Source: Candidatus Peregrinibacteria bacterium (GTDB lineage Bacteria > Patescibacteriota > Gracilibacteria > UBA1369 > UBA12473). From it: a stretch of 54,382 nucleotides of DNA. The notes beneath the pieces are model-generated. The model was not told the origin of the DNA. It saw nothing but the letters and a program-made list of their open reading frames with translations, and ran no database searches. The number at the start of each line of letters is the position of its first letter. Positions within the stretch are counted from its first letter, which is position 1. A program made the translations under genes and the position numbers. The stretch lies in the NCBI GenBank assembly GCA_018659585.1, contig JABJMC010000048.1, positions 1-54,382 of the forward strand. The letters run 5' to 3'. Shown piece after piece: positions 46,257 through 54,382 of the stretch.

Positions 46257-49139
46257 ATGAAACCAGAACAAACAATCAAATATCTTAAAAACGCAATGAG
46301 CTTGCGCATACCGCAGACAAATAGTTTGAAACTTTTTGCTGATTACTTACAGGCACCTGTTGGTCAAAAGGTTTTAGCACGCATGAAAAATGGTAATCGG
46401 AATAATACTGGTGAAATTTTGGCTGAATCAATAAAATATTTTGACACTATTCCTGAGGCAGATAATTTTGAAGATTTTGAGCGTACATATCCTGCATATA
46501 CCTTTGCGCTAGCAACAGGTGTGGGCAAAACACGTCTAATGGGGGCTTTTGTGGCCTATCTTTATCTTGTTTATAATATTCAGCATTTTTTAATTGTGGC
46601 TCCAAATCTCACAATCTATAGAAAACTCTATGATGACTTTAGCAAAGCAAACAATCCAAAGTATGTTTTTAAAGGTATACAAGAGATTAATATAAATACT
46701 ACAAAGATTATTACTACTGATAACTACACTAACCAACAGAATACAGAAATTTTTGGTAACCAGATTCAAATCAATATTTTTAATATTCAGCAATTTGCGC
46801 AAAAAAATCTAATTGATGGAAAAGGGATTGCGAAAGGTATAGTTAAAGGATCAGAAATGTACGGACAAAACGATGATGGAACTTTAGCTTCATATTTTGA
46901 TTATCTAAAGGAACAAGAAGACTTGGTTGTAATGCTTGATGAAGCACATCATTATCATGCTAGCGCAGCACTTGGGGCATTTGATTTAATGGATCCACTG
47001 TTTGGGCTAGAAATGACAGCAACACCATATCTTGGCACAAAAGGGACTGGAAGAAATGCACGACAAATTAGGATGAGGAATGTTTTATATTCTTATAATC
47101 TGGGGGATGCAATTCGTGGAAAACTTGTTAAGGATCCATGGATAGGAACAGAGGCAGATGTTGATTTTACTCAATTTGATAATGATTCAATTGATACCGA
47201 TGCACGCAAACTACAATTAGCGGCCTTTTTTCATGAACGTGCAAAAAACGCACTTAAGGAATATGCATTAGAAAATAACAAGTCGGTTGTAAAACCAGTA
47301 ATGCTAGTTGTGGCAAAAGATACAACCCATGCAGGAGAACTAAAGACTCTGATAGATAGTGATGATTTTAGGAATGGAGAATTCAAAGGGAAAGTAATAG
47401 AAATACATACCAAACTTCGTGGTGATGAAGCAGATAAAAATATTGAAGATCTTATTTCTCTTGAACATCCTGATAACACAGTGGAAGTAGTGATACACGT
47501 AAACATGCTTAAGGAGGGGTGGGATGTAACCAATATATATACAATTGCTCCACTGCGTGCATCTGCGGCAGCAATTTTAACCGAGCAAACAATTGGTCGT
47601 GGTTTGCGACTACCATACGGCGAACGAACTAGTGAGCCACTAGTAGATCGATTGGTTGTCGTCGCACATGGTCAATATGCCAGAGTCGTTGAATTAGCAA
47701 AAGATTCACCACTTATACAGGGACAAGTGGAAAAGATATCTGAGTTAGAGACAAAAGAAGTTAAAGTCTTAACTGAAGTTCAACCTATTGTTCTACAAAA
47801 CATTTCTGATGAGATACGAAAGTCTGACGTGGTTATGGAAGAAATAAATAAGCGAGCAGAAGCTACGATTTCAAAGATTCCACAATTTGAAACAATGGAA
47901 TCAGATGTTAAATCAAAGATGCTAGAGAAAAAAAGAGAAGAATTAATTAGTGCTGCTTCTAAAGAAACGGCTAAAATTTTATCCTTCTCAGACTTCCATG
48001 GTCAAAAAACAAGTGTAAAAGAGGCAACTCCTTTTGGAACAGATACTCTTTTTGGTTCATTTGAGCCAGGGATTCAAAATGAGCTGTCAAATATTGCAAA
48101 GAAATCAAGTGCAGATCTAGAAACAAGAAACATCCCGATTCCAAGACTTATTCTTACTCCACATTATGGAGAACTTATTCTTCATGATTTTGATTTAGAT
48201 ATTAGGATTGGTGTACTTCGGTCATATACAAATGAAAGAGCTATTCTAGAAGAGCAACTTCAGAATGAGCGAGAAAAAAATTTATTGGGTGAAGAAATTC
48301 CTGGCAGACGGGTGAGAGAGGTTACGCAAATAACCAGTTTTGGTTCGAAAAATAAACAAACACCACAAAGCACAATTATAGCTGCACTCCTAGATTTCCC
48401 CTTGGTTGATTATGATGATGAGGCACAAAAACCTTTATTGTTAAAATTAGCTGATCAAGCCGTGGCGCATTATAGGAAGAAGGCTATTGATGATGATAAT
48501 TTGTCTTTGATTGTGGAAAGCAATGCTCGTTGTATTGCCGATGATATTTATAAACAAATATTGTCTCATAAGGAATTAAAATCGGAAGGATATTTAGATT
48601 CAGGTGTTACCGAGCCTAAACCTTTTCTAGAACAATATAATATTTCACTTGGTTTTGGCGAAACGCCTGTTACTCTTGAGTCCCAGTTAAATACTTTTTC
48701 AGCAAAATTGGCATATGGTCCATTTCAAAAAGCCTGCCATTCTAAATATAAATTTGATTCTTCTGACGAAGTAAGGCTAGCCTATCTATTAGACAGTGAT
48801 GATGGAGTAGAGGATTGGTTGCGACCGGCGCCTAATCAATTTGAAGGTTTATATTGGCGTGATGAAAAGGGTGAATCACATCATCGCTATGAGCCTGATT
48901 TCGTAGTTGAATTTGAAAAAGAAATTGTAATGATTGAAGTTAAGCCAGAAGAGGAGATTGATAGACGTAATGTTCAAGCTAAAAAAACTACGGCCGAGGA
49001 ATATTGTGAAGTAGTTAATAAAAATATTGGTAAATTTGGGATCGTGAAACCATGGAGGTACATAATTGTCCCCACAAAGGAAATCACTATTCATTCAACA
49101 CTTAAAGTTTTATTAGAATCATGTAATCCTACCAAATGA
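46257..49139 (+). CDS. Type III-like restriction subunit (Res): helicase plus nuclease
   Basis: It would track along DNA and cut it. Walker A TGVGKT is near residues 85-91, DEAH (LDEAHHYH) at 228-231, TATPYLG near 260, and a late helicase motif TIGRGLRLPYG near 445. The C-terminus carries a PD-(D/E)XK nuclease: EPDF with D881 and IEVK near residues 892-895. The length of 960 suits Res proteins. Its stop overlaps the start of the next gene (ATGA, 49136-49139), so the extra nuclease gene is translationally coupled to it. Confidence 0.9.
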   Translation: MKPEQTIKYLKNAMSLRIPQTNSLKLFADYLQAPVGQKVLARMKNGNRNNTGEILAESIKYFDTIPEADNFEDFERTYPAYTFALATGVGKTRLMGAFVAYLYLVYNIQHFLIVAPNLTIYRKLYDDFSKANNPKYVFKGIQEININTTKIITTDNYTNQQNTEIFGNQIQINIFNIQQFAQKNLIDGKGIAKGIVKGSEMYGQNDDGTLASYFDYLKEQEDLVVMLDEAHHYHASAALGAFDLMDPLFGLEMTATPYLGTKGTGRNARQIRMRNVLYSYNLGDAIRGKLVKDPWIGTEADVDFTQFDNDSIDTDARKLQLAAFFHERAKNALKEYALENNKSVVKPVMLVVAKDTTHAGELKTLIDSDDFRNGEFKGKVIEIHTKLRGDEADKNIEDLISLEHPDNTVEVVIHVNMLKEGWDVTNIYTIAPLRASAAAILTEQTIGRGLRLPYGERTSEPLVDRLVVVAHGQYARVVELAKDSPLIQGQVEKISELETKEVKVLTEVQPIVLQNISDEIRKSDVVMEEINKRAEATISKIPQFETMESDVKSKMLEKKREELISAASKETAKILSFSDFHGQKTSVKEATPFGTDTLFGSFEPGIQNELSNIAKKSSADLETRNIPIPRLILTPHYGELILHDFDLDIRIGVLRSYTNERAILEEQLQNEREKNLLGEEIPGRRVREVTQITSFGSKNKQTPQSTIIAALLDFPLVDYDDEAQKPLLLKLADQAVAHYRKKAIDDDNLSLIVESNARCIADDIYKQILSHKELKSEGYLDSGVTEPKPFLEQYNISLGFGETPVTLESQLNTFSAKLAYGPFQKACHSKYKFDSSDEVRLAYLLDSDDGVEDWLRPAPNQFEGLYWRDEKGESHHRYEPDFVVEFEKEIVMIEVKPEEEIDRRNVQAKKTTAEEYCEVVNKNIGKFGIVKPWRYIIVPTKEITIHSTLKVLLESCNPTK

Positions 49140-50632
49140 TAACTAACCCAATCACCAAATCCGACTTTGTCCGCTACCTAGAATGTCCAGCCTATTTCTG
49201 GTTTTTTAAGAAAAAGCCGGAAGTTCTGGATGATAATATCCTTAGTGATTTTGATAAAGAATTAATCAAAAATGGGTATGAAGTAGAGCTCTGGGCGCGA
49301 AAGTTATTCCCACGTGGGGTTTTAGTTGAAAGTAGAGAAAGCGCCGCGGTTGAAGAAACTCAAAAACATCTAGAAGAAGGAAAAAAGAACATTTTCCAGG
49401 CTACTTTTGAGGTAGAAGGCCTCTATGCCATGGTGGATATTCTAGAATGGGATGAGGATAATGAGTATTGGGTTATTAACGAGGTAAAAGCCACATCTTC
49501 AAAAGAAAAGAAAAAAGATGAGCATCTTAAAGACGCCGCTTTTCAGTATATTTTGATGAAAATGGCTGGTTATAACGTTGGGAGGGTTAATTTAATAGAG
49601 TTGAACAAGGAATTCCGTAAGCAAGGAGACATCATCCCTCGAAATCTTTTTGAAATAACCGATATTACAGAGCTTGTAAAAGAGTTGGCAGGGCAGGTTA
49701 ATCTCATGATTGATGATATGCGGCGCATTTTAGAGAATGATCGAGAACCGCTTCCTTGCGAGTGTATTTACAAATCACGTAGTAAGCACTGCCCGGCTTT
49801 TAAATATTTGTACCCCGATGTGCCAGATTACTCTGTTCACGATATTGTAAGGATCGGCTCGAGCCCTAAGAGATTAGAAGGGCTTATTGAGGAGGGTTGT
49901 TACACCATTGAAGACGTTCCAGAGGAGTTTGAGCTAACCGAGTACCAGAGAAATCATGTAAATGTTGAACAAACTAAGCAATCGATTATTGATTCGATAG
50001 AGATAAAACAGAAGTTAGGAGAGCTAAGTTATCCTCTTTATTTTTTGGATTACGAAACCTTCCCAACTGCTATTCCTGTTTACGATGGCTGTACTCCTTA
50101 TCAGCAGGTACCTTTTCAGTTTTCATTGCACATTTTAAGAGAACCGAATGGGGAGTTGGAACATTACGAATTTTTGCATACTGATCCGGAGATAAATCCA
50201 ATGATCCCATTGGCTGAGGCTTTAAGGGAATTGATTGGAGAGCAGGGGAGTGTGATTGTTTGGAATAAGAAGTTTGAAGGAAAATGCCACGAAGACCTTG
50301 CGGAGCTACTACCTGAACACGCCGAAATTTTTCACGGCTACAACAATCGGTTTTTTGATTTAATGGATATTTTTTCACAGCATGATTATGTTGATGCTGA
50401 TTTTAGAGGAAAATTCTCCATAAAAGCTGTTTTGCCCGTGCTAGTCCCAGAGCTATCTTATAAGAACTTAAACATTAGCGACGGTTCGATGGCCATGAAC
50501 AGCTGGAAGAGAATGATGTTTGAAATGGAGAGCCAACAAGATAAAGATCAGGTTCAACAGGATTTGTTAAAGTATTGCGAGTTGGATACGTTGGCCATGG
50601 TGAAGATATTTGAGGTGCTTAAGAAATTATAA
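49136..50632 (+). CDS. Cas4-like nuclease domain fused to DUF2779 exonuclease-like domain
   Basis: A 498-residue protein in two halves. Residues 1-250 look like a RecB/Cas4-type PD-(D/E)XK nuclease: an ECPAYFWF start, a central NEVKA (E-V-K) and a late Cys group (C-x-C...HCPAF) that could hold an iron-sulfur cluster. Residues about 295-498 match DUF2779: FLDYET, a YQQVPFQFS segment, WNKKFE and a final YCELDT, giving DEDD exonuclease-like acidic residues. Its four-base overlap with the Res gene suggests it works with that complex rather than being a passenger. Confidence 0.82.
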   Translation: MITNPITKSDFVRYLECPAYFWFFKKKPEVLDDNILSDFDKELIKNGYEVELWARKLFPRGVLVESRESAAVEETQKHLEEGKKNIFQATFEVEGLYAMVDILEWDEDNEYWVINEVKATSSKEKKKDEHLKDAAFQYILMKMAGYNVGRVNLIELNKEFRKQGDIIPRNLFEITDITELVKELAGQVNLMIDDMRRILENDREPLPCECIYKSRSKHCPAFKYLYPDVPDYSVHDIVRIGSSPKRLEGLIEEGCYTIEDVPEEFELTEYQRNHVNVEQTKQSIIDSIEIKQKLGELSYPLYFLDYETFPTAIPVYDGCTPYQQVPFQFSLHILREPNGELEHYEFLHTDPEINPMIPLAEALRELIGEQGSVIVWNKKFEGKCHEDLAELLPEHAEIFHGYNNRFFDLMDIFSQHDYVDADFRGKFSIKAVLPVLVPELSYKNLNISDGSMAMNSWKRMMFEMESQQDKDQVQQDLLKYCELDTLAMVKIFEVLKKL

Positions 50633-50650
50633 TATTTTAATCAAACCAAC

Positions 50651-51487
50651 ATGAGAGGAAGAACAATAACTATATTCATTCCGGACAGTAATCCAAGAGG
50701 AGTAAAGATTTGCGATATTAAAGATTCAATTGTTAAAGCGATTTTCATTCCAAGAAATAAGTTAGATACTGTATATAAGCGCAATGATCTTCAAGATCCA
50801 GGAATATATTTTTTATTTGGGAAGGAAGATGAGATTGAAAAAGTAAGTGTTTATATTGGTGAAGCTGAAAATCTTATAACAAGATTAAAACAGCATAATG
50901 CTAATAAAGATTTTTGGAATAAAGCGATTTGCTTTGTTTCCGAAAAGAGAAATATAAATAAAGCTCATATTAAATATCTTGAAAATTATTGTTGTGAACA
51001 GGCAAAAATAGTTAATAAATGTAACCTAGAAAATTCAATAACTCCAACTCAGTCATCTTTAACAGAGCAAGATGTTGATTTTGTGTTGAGTTTTTATGAT
51101 GACATGAAAGTTTTAATTTCCACATTAGGATTTCCTATTTTTCAAGAAAACAAAAAAAATAAAGAAAATATTTTTATTTGCAAAGGGAAAAATGCTTATG
51201 CTGAAGGTGAATATACAGAAGATGGCGTAATAGTATTCAAGGGATCTAAGGCAAATTTAGAAGAAACTAAGACAGCTGGAAGTTGGTTATCAAACAGAAG
51301 GAAAATATTAGTAGATAAATCTATTTTAGAAGAAAAAGAAGGGACATATTTATTTAATGAGGATTATACATTCGCTTCACCCAGTACAGCGGCTGGGGTA
51401 ATCCTAGGGAGGAGAGCAAATGGATGGATTGAATGGAAAGATAAAAATGGGAAAACAATGGATGCCAAAATAAGACAAAAGGCGTAG
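50651..51487 (+). CDS. GIY-YIG nuclease family protein with DUF4357 domain
   Basis: 278 residues. A GIY-YIG-like domain spans about residues 45-140: GIYFLFG, then VYIGEAEN, then RLKQH (the catalytic-type Arg) and an E in LENYCCEQ. The C-terminal 100 residues match DUF4357: a small beta region (CKGKNAYAEG, FKGSKA) ending in SPSTAAGVILGRRANGW. Proteins of this make-up are often beside restriction genes. It is 18 bases from the DUF2779 gene and ends the defence operon. Confidence 0.85.
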   Translation: MRGRTITIFIPDSNPRGVKICDIKDSIVKAIFIPRNKLDTVYKRNDLQDPGIYFLFGKEDEIEKVSVYIGEAENLITRLKQHNANKDFWNKAICFVSEKRNINKAHIKYLENYCCEQAKIVNKCNLENSITPTQSSLTEQDVDFVLSFYDDMKVLISTLGFPIFQENKKNKENIFICKGKNAYAEGEYTEDGVIVFKGSKANLEETKTAGSWLSNRRKILVDKSILEEKEGTYLFNEDYTFASPSTAAGVILGRRANGWIEWKDKNGKTMDAKIRQKA

Positions 51488-51492
51488 AAAGC

Positions 51493-51520
51493 TTTACTTT
51501 AAGCCATAATTGGCTATAAT
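51493..51520 (+). promoter_or_regulatory. Promoter of the structured leader
   Basis: TTTACT at 51493-51498, 16 bases, TATAAT at 51515-51520; the start is expected near 51527. It separates the leader and its genes from the defence operon. Confidence 0.65.
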
Positions 51521-51526
51521 AAAACT

Positions 51527-51720
51527 GTCCTTGAAATTTAGAACTGAGTGCGACCGATTCGCACCATTTATTTCTTCCCGATTAGCGGGATAGGCAAGCT
51601 GGGAAATCTGCGGCAAGCCACATGAAATGAATGACTAATCGCTATTTAAGAGCGGTTGGGAGATTTCACTTGCTGGAGGTATAAGTCCAGACAATGAATT
51701 TTCCTGACCGCTTTTTTTGT
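51527..51720 (+). ncRNA. Riboswitch-like structured leader RNA of unknown class
   Basis: About 195 bases. The 5' part has hairpins GTGCG/CGCAC (51548-51552/51560-51564) and TCCCG/CGGGA (51576-51580/51586-51590) and a direct repeat GGCAAGC (51593-51599 and 51612-51618). The 3' part has two exclusive folds. In one, 51651-51667 belongs to a long terminator hairpin; in the other it pairs with 51637-51643 (AATCGCT with AGCGGTT) and 51603-51609 (GAAATCT with AGATTTC). I cannot match it to a riboswitch class I know. A GACTAA...TATAAGTCCA pair faintly recalls group I intron P7, but the helix order does not fit. Confidence 0.65.
51651..51718 (+). terminator. Long intrinsic terminator in the structured leader
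   Basis: 51651-51663 pairs with 51700-51712 (13 pairs, three of them G-U), and the stem continues through TTCA/TGAA, TTG/CAA and CTGGA/TCCAG to a GGTATAAG loop, with single mismatches or bulges between. Seven T residues at 51712-51718 follow. Confidence 0.8.
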
Positions 51721-51737
51721 TTTCTAACCCCATTTAT

Positions 51738-52007
51738 ATGGAAATGCACAAAAGCCTTACTCAAAACGGTCCTTACGTCGTTATGACAGAGGATTGCTGG
51801 GATTATTATAAAGATCCTCCCATCCGGAATGGCATTTTTCAGTCAGATAGTTATTTTGAAGCTGTATCTTTTGCCATGCGCTATTATGATCAGTGTAGTA
51901 AGGAAGATCTTCAATATCCAAACACTCAATCGCTTTGGATAAGTCCAGAGCCCATAGGAATGCACTTTGACTATAATAAATATATTGAATTCCTAATTAA
52001 CCAATGA
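51738..52007 (+). CDS. Small hypothetical protein downstream of the structured leader
   Basis: 89 residues, rich in aromatic residues (Y, F and W), acidic, without membrane segment. I recognise no family. A TTG in frame at 51717 lies in the terminator T run, so the ATG at 51738 is the start. Its stop overlaps the start of the HD-domain gene (ATGA, 52004-52007), so the two are translationally coupled and probably function together, for example as a partner or inhibitor. Confidence 0.6.
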   Translation: MEMHKSLTQNGPYVVMTEDCWDYYKDPPIRNGIFQSDSYFEAVSFAMRYYDQCSKEDLQYPNTQSLWISPEPIGMHFDYNKYIEFLINQ

Positions 52008-52981
52008 TCCAACCAAATATGAAAACAACTTCAGAATACAAAATCGCTAAAATCAACCTACTCGACACAAACATCTTTGCAGACTTTTTCGACGATGAAG
52101 CCTATTCTTGGACAGAACCCAGTGATAATTTGGAGTTTACTCTTATGCATGCCATTGATTCATTCAAAGAATTCAACCCCACTTTCTCAACCTACATCGA
52201 TTGGACAAGACGAGCTGAAGATGGCGCATATGAAATAGAAATTTTTGATGAAAACCCAAAATCGATCTTTAGAGCTAGCATGATATTGCTCTCAATAAGA
52301 GTAGAAAGGGCGCTTTATCTTGCGCTTAAGTATCACCAAGGACAAATTAGGAAAGGTGACGGTAAGCAGTACATCATTCACATTTTGGGAATATCCAGGC
52401 TCTTATTCGGACATGGCGGGAATAATCTGGATATTGATGTGATTACCGCCTCAATTTGTCACGATCTTTTGGAAGACACAACCTGCACGGAAGAAGAGAT
52501 AGAAGCCAATTGCGGCCCAGAAGTTCTTAGAATCGTCAAAGCGGTCTCCAACGATCCTGAACTCGAAAGCAAAGAGGATTGGGAGGATAAAAAGATCAAG
52601 TACATTGAAAGTGTTAAGGCCGGGGAGAGGAAGGCCATGATTGTCTGCCTTGCGGACAAAATTGTTAATTTAAGAGCGCTGCTCAGAACCTATAAACAAG
52701 TTGGGGAGACGGTTTGGGAACGATTCAATCGAGGTAAAGAAAAGAAATTATGGTTTGAGAAAAAGGTTTTGGAGATGTTGAAGGAAAATCTGGATCACCC
52801 TTTAGTTGAAGCTTATGAGCGTCTCATTAGGGAGTTGGAAATGGTGGGGGAATCGGCTTCTGGTGAGTCTTCTAGTCATCCATGGGATGGTCTCTCTGAA
52901 AGAGAAAAGCAACTGAAGCATGCGAGCATGATGACAAATCTTGCCTCATTCGTAGAATCGGGAGAGTTAGATGATCAGTAG
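52004..52981 (+). CDS. SpoT-type HD-domain hydrolase (small alarmone hydrolase-like)
   Basis: 325 residues. The HD domain occupies about residues 100-240 with the Rel/SpoT signature: HPL-like IIHILG, SICHDLLEDT (H153-D154, E157-D158) and LADKIVNLR near residue 215. No synthetase domain is present. By family it would hydrolyse (p)ppGpp or a related nucleotide. The first 95 residues are an unknown domain with a DW-rich acidic core, and the tail is S/G-rich. A second, full-length Rel is encoded at 15805-17841, so this is an island-borne extra copy. Confidence 0.8.
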   Translation: MIQPNMKTTSEYKIAKINLLDTNIFADFFDDEAYSWTEPSDNLEFTLMHAIDSFKEFNPTFSTYIDWTRRAEDGAYEIEIFDENPKSIFRASMILLSIRVERALYLALKYHQGQIRKGDGKQYIIHILGISRLLFGHGGNNLDIDVITASICHDLLEDTTCTEEEIEANCGPEVLRIVKAVSNDPELESKEDWEDKKIKYIESVKAGERKAMIVCLADKIVNLRALLRTYKQVGETVWERFNRGKEKKLWFEKKVLEMLKENLDHPLVEAYERLIRELEMVGESASGESSSHPWDGLSEREKQLKHASMMTNLASFVESGELDDQ

Positions 52982-53065
52982 ATAAAAACATTACCATTGC
53001 CAATGTGTCTGGATGCTAATATTTTTAAAGGGCAGCTTTTTTAGATTATTTTCTACACTTATTGC

Positions 53066-53851
53066 ATGTTAAAACATATGTTCACTAGCGAAGCTGTAAA
53101 ATGGGCACGATCTATAGATGCAAGTGGGATTGGGCATAATAAAGAAAAAGAAATGGTGCTTGATCTATTAGGTCAGGTTCCAAATTGTTCAAGTGGTGAT
53201 TTTACACCATTGTTTGGTTTTTTGATCTCTCCCAAGCCTGCTTGTTATGTTTCTAAGGTTGATCAAGAGGGATTGAACGAGATTCTTTTAGAGGCAAAGA
53301 AAATATATCCAGATGCCAAGATTGAAAAACACATATATAGCTCTTTTTGTCTTTATTCTCAGAGAAAAATTATTGCCAGAATAAAGGCTGAAAGTGGTTT
53401 TGCTGAAACATTGGGGATTCGGAATGACTCCATTGGCGTAATTTTGGAGAAATCAAAGAAAGATCAAGAGGTTGAAGGTTTTATTTTGGGTTTCCCTGAA
53501 TCTGCTATACATACGTGGAAAAAGCTTAAGGTCTTGGACAAAAGAATGCCTAGACCTTTGGATCTGCTGATAGAACATGGTTTTAGTAAATTTCAAAGAT
53601 GGGATGAAGTAGATAGGGCTAAATTATTATCCTTTAGAGCCAGATTAGAAAAAACTCGGATAACAGTTGATGGTTACATTGTGCATGCAGAGTTTAGAAT
53701 ATTTTCAGAGAAGGTATATAGAAAATATTTCAATGCTTCTCAGGAGGACATTGATTTTTTGCTTAGCTTGGCCGGGCAAGATACGAAAACTATGTATTAT
53801 ATAGATTCTAAGCTTCCAGGAAGGTGGTGGGAAAGTAGTAATTATGCGTAG
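53066..53851 (+). CDS. Hypothetical protein
   Basis: 261 residues, soluble, mixed alpha/beta. A GFILGFPES-type segment (EGFILGFPESAI near residue 140) resembles one I associate with uncharacterised CPR proteins. No catalytic motif is recognised. It is preceded by a short AT-rich gap after the HD-domain gene. Whether it belongs to the island or to the chromosome beyond is unclear. Confidence 0.6.
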   Translation: MLKHMFTSEAVKWARSIDASGIGHNKEKEMVLDLLGQVPNCSSGDFTPLFGFLISPKPACYVSKVDQEGLNEILLEAKKIYPDAKIEKHIYSSFCLYSQRKIIARIKAESGFAETLGIRNDSIGVILEKSKKDQEVEGFILGFPESAIHTWKKLKVLDKRMPRPLDLLIEHGFSKFQRWDEVDRAKLLSFRARLEKTRITVDGYIVHAEFRIFSEKVYRKYFNASQEDIDFLLSLAGQDTKTMYYIDSKLPGRWWESSNYA

Positions 53852-54013
53852 CGTAGAAGAAGTAAAAGACGTTGAAAAGAATGGAATAGGAAATAATATG
53901 AAGAAAGATTAGGGAAATTGAGAGTAGCCATTTAACAGAATTTTAATCTTGATCATACAATTTAACCTGTTAAGTGAAGCAGTGATTGCTCAAAAAAGTG
54001 GTTCTAATATCAT

Positions 54014-54382
54014 TGAGAGTGGCCCACCAGATACGTTTTCTAGTCAATAGCTTGGCAACACTCACTGATAATTTGTGATGGAGTTTTCTTGTTAATTCCA
54101 AGATGTAATCTTTCATGATTATAGTACTTTAAGTACTCTGAAATTGCTTTTGTATATGAGTCCATAGTTTCTGGCACTCTATCCAAACATTCTTCTTGAA
54201 TTGTGCGGTTGAAACGTTCTACATGAGCGTTGTCATTAGATTTTCTTACTCGGCTATGCCTGTGAATTATTTTAATTCTTTCGGTGAAGTTTTGTGAGAA
54301 CTCTGGTCCATTATCCGACTGAATCATCGTAAATTCAAAATTAGACTTTCTTTGAGCGCCACGAACAAAATACAAACTTTTG
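54014..54382 (-). mobile_element. Insertion sequence, cut by the window end
   Basis: The left boundary is proposed at TGAGAGTGGCCCACCAGATA (from 54014), which begins with TG like many IS termini and lies 26 bases from the transposase stop. The other end is outside the window, so the inverted repeat cannot be confirmed. Confidence 0.6.
54040..54382 (-). CDS. Transposase, integrase-core C-terminal part (IS3/IS481-like)
   Basis: The visible C-terminal part has the DDE integrase-core pattern: the second Asp in QSDNGPEF, and the catalytic Glu in NAHVERFNRTIQEE, followed by YNHERLH and a TPSQ tail typical of IS3/IS481-type enzymes. The frame runs off the window at its 5' end; the TTG near 54375 is an internal Leu codon rather than a start. 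The rest of the element is not visible. Confidence 0.88.
   Translation of the reverse strand, partial: KSLYFVRGAQRKSNFEFTMIQSDNGPEFSQNFTERIKIIHRHSRVRKSNDNAHVERFNRTIQEECLDRVPETMDSYTKAISEYLKYYNHERLHLGINKKTPSQIISECCQAID

Larger units (their letters stand above)
33650..54013. mobile_element. Integrated island at tRNA-Val (right end not seen)
   Basis: It is bounded on the left by tRNA-Val and a serine recombinase. It carries a primase-helicase, replication-type small genes, a defence-type operon and an alarmone-hydrolase operon. No capsid, portal, terminase, relaxase or type IV secretion gene is visible, so it fits an integrative replicon or satellite better than a full phage or conjugative element. 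The right limit is a guess: the island may continue past the insertion sequence or stop earlier. Confidence 0.6.

Noticed and set aside
45646-46271. Minus-strand frames inside the methyltransferase and Res start
   Set aside because: Antisense shadows of conserved genes, with composition unlike real proteins.
51527-51720. Group I intron, tmRNA, 6S RNA or RNase P RNA
   Set aside because: A P7-like GACTAA...AAGTCC pair exists, but the order of the other helices is wrong and the RNA ends in an intrinsic terminator. The hallmark sequences of tmRNA, 6S and RNase P RNA are absent.
54024-54031. GCCCACCA matching the end of tRNA-Val, as a possible right attachment site
   Set aside because: Only eight bases match, without the T-loop or T stem, and the match lies in the proposed insertion-sequence terminus.

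Overview
The window looks like a bacterial chromosome segment with a mobile island on its right. The left 33.6 kb holds housekeeping genes mixed with many acidic, soluble proteins I cannot name. This mix, the scarcity of Shine-Dalgarno motifs, -10 boxes lying 6-12 bases before start codons, and a LigA with a divergent NMN-binding region suggest a Patescibacteria/CPR-type genome, perhaps Peregrinibacteria-like. That placement is inference: there is no rRNA or ribosomal protein here. TGA acts as a normal stop, so the Gracilibacteria-type recoding is not in use.

Chromosomal part (1-33.6 kb). A cysteine-codon leader peptide with an attenuator precedes a cysteine synthase gene. A run of lineage-specific genes follows, including a tandem paralogue split into two reading frames, a FliA-like sigma factor and tRNA-Phe. 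Next come a ferredoxin-NADP-reductase-type flavoprotein, cdaA-cdaR (c-di-AMP synthesis), a MscS channel, aroD-ychF, a HisA-like protein lacking both catalytic aspartates, a bifunctional Rel enzyme, mnmA, an M23 peptidase paired with a sortase, ligA, and a comF-GT-GT-dnaX-folC operon on the minus strand.

Island (33.65 kb to at least 53.9 kb). It sits in the 3' half of tRNA-Val(GAC). A large serine recombinase reads toward the tRNA and ends inside it. Behind it lie nested inverted repeats, small unknown genes, a primase-helicase, a protein with an SSB-like acidic tail, and a DUF5659-like gene overlapping a tiny TTG-started gene. No capsid, terminase or conjugation genes are visible, so it resembles an integrative replicon or satellite. 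No right attachment site is visible.

The cargo is a plus-strand defence-type operon: SNF2 helicase, beta-class adenine methyltransferase, type III-like Res with a nuclease domain, a nuclease/DUF2779 exonuclease and a GIY-YIG/DUF4357 protein. After it comes a transcription unit with its own promoter and a leader of about 200 bases. The leader folds into a long intrinsic terminator or a competing antiterminator, riboswitch-style, ahead of an 89-residue protein coupled to a SpoT-type HD hydrolase. An unknown gene and the cut end of an insertion sequence close the window.

The two most notable signals are the cysteine attenuator on an apparently leaderless transcript (46-211) and the riboswitch-like leader of the island alarmone-hydrolase operon (51493-51738).
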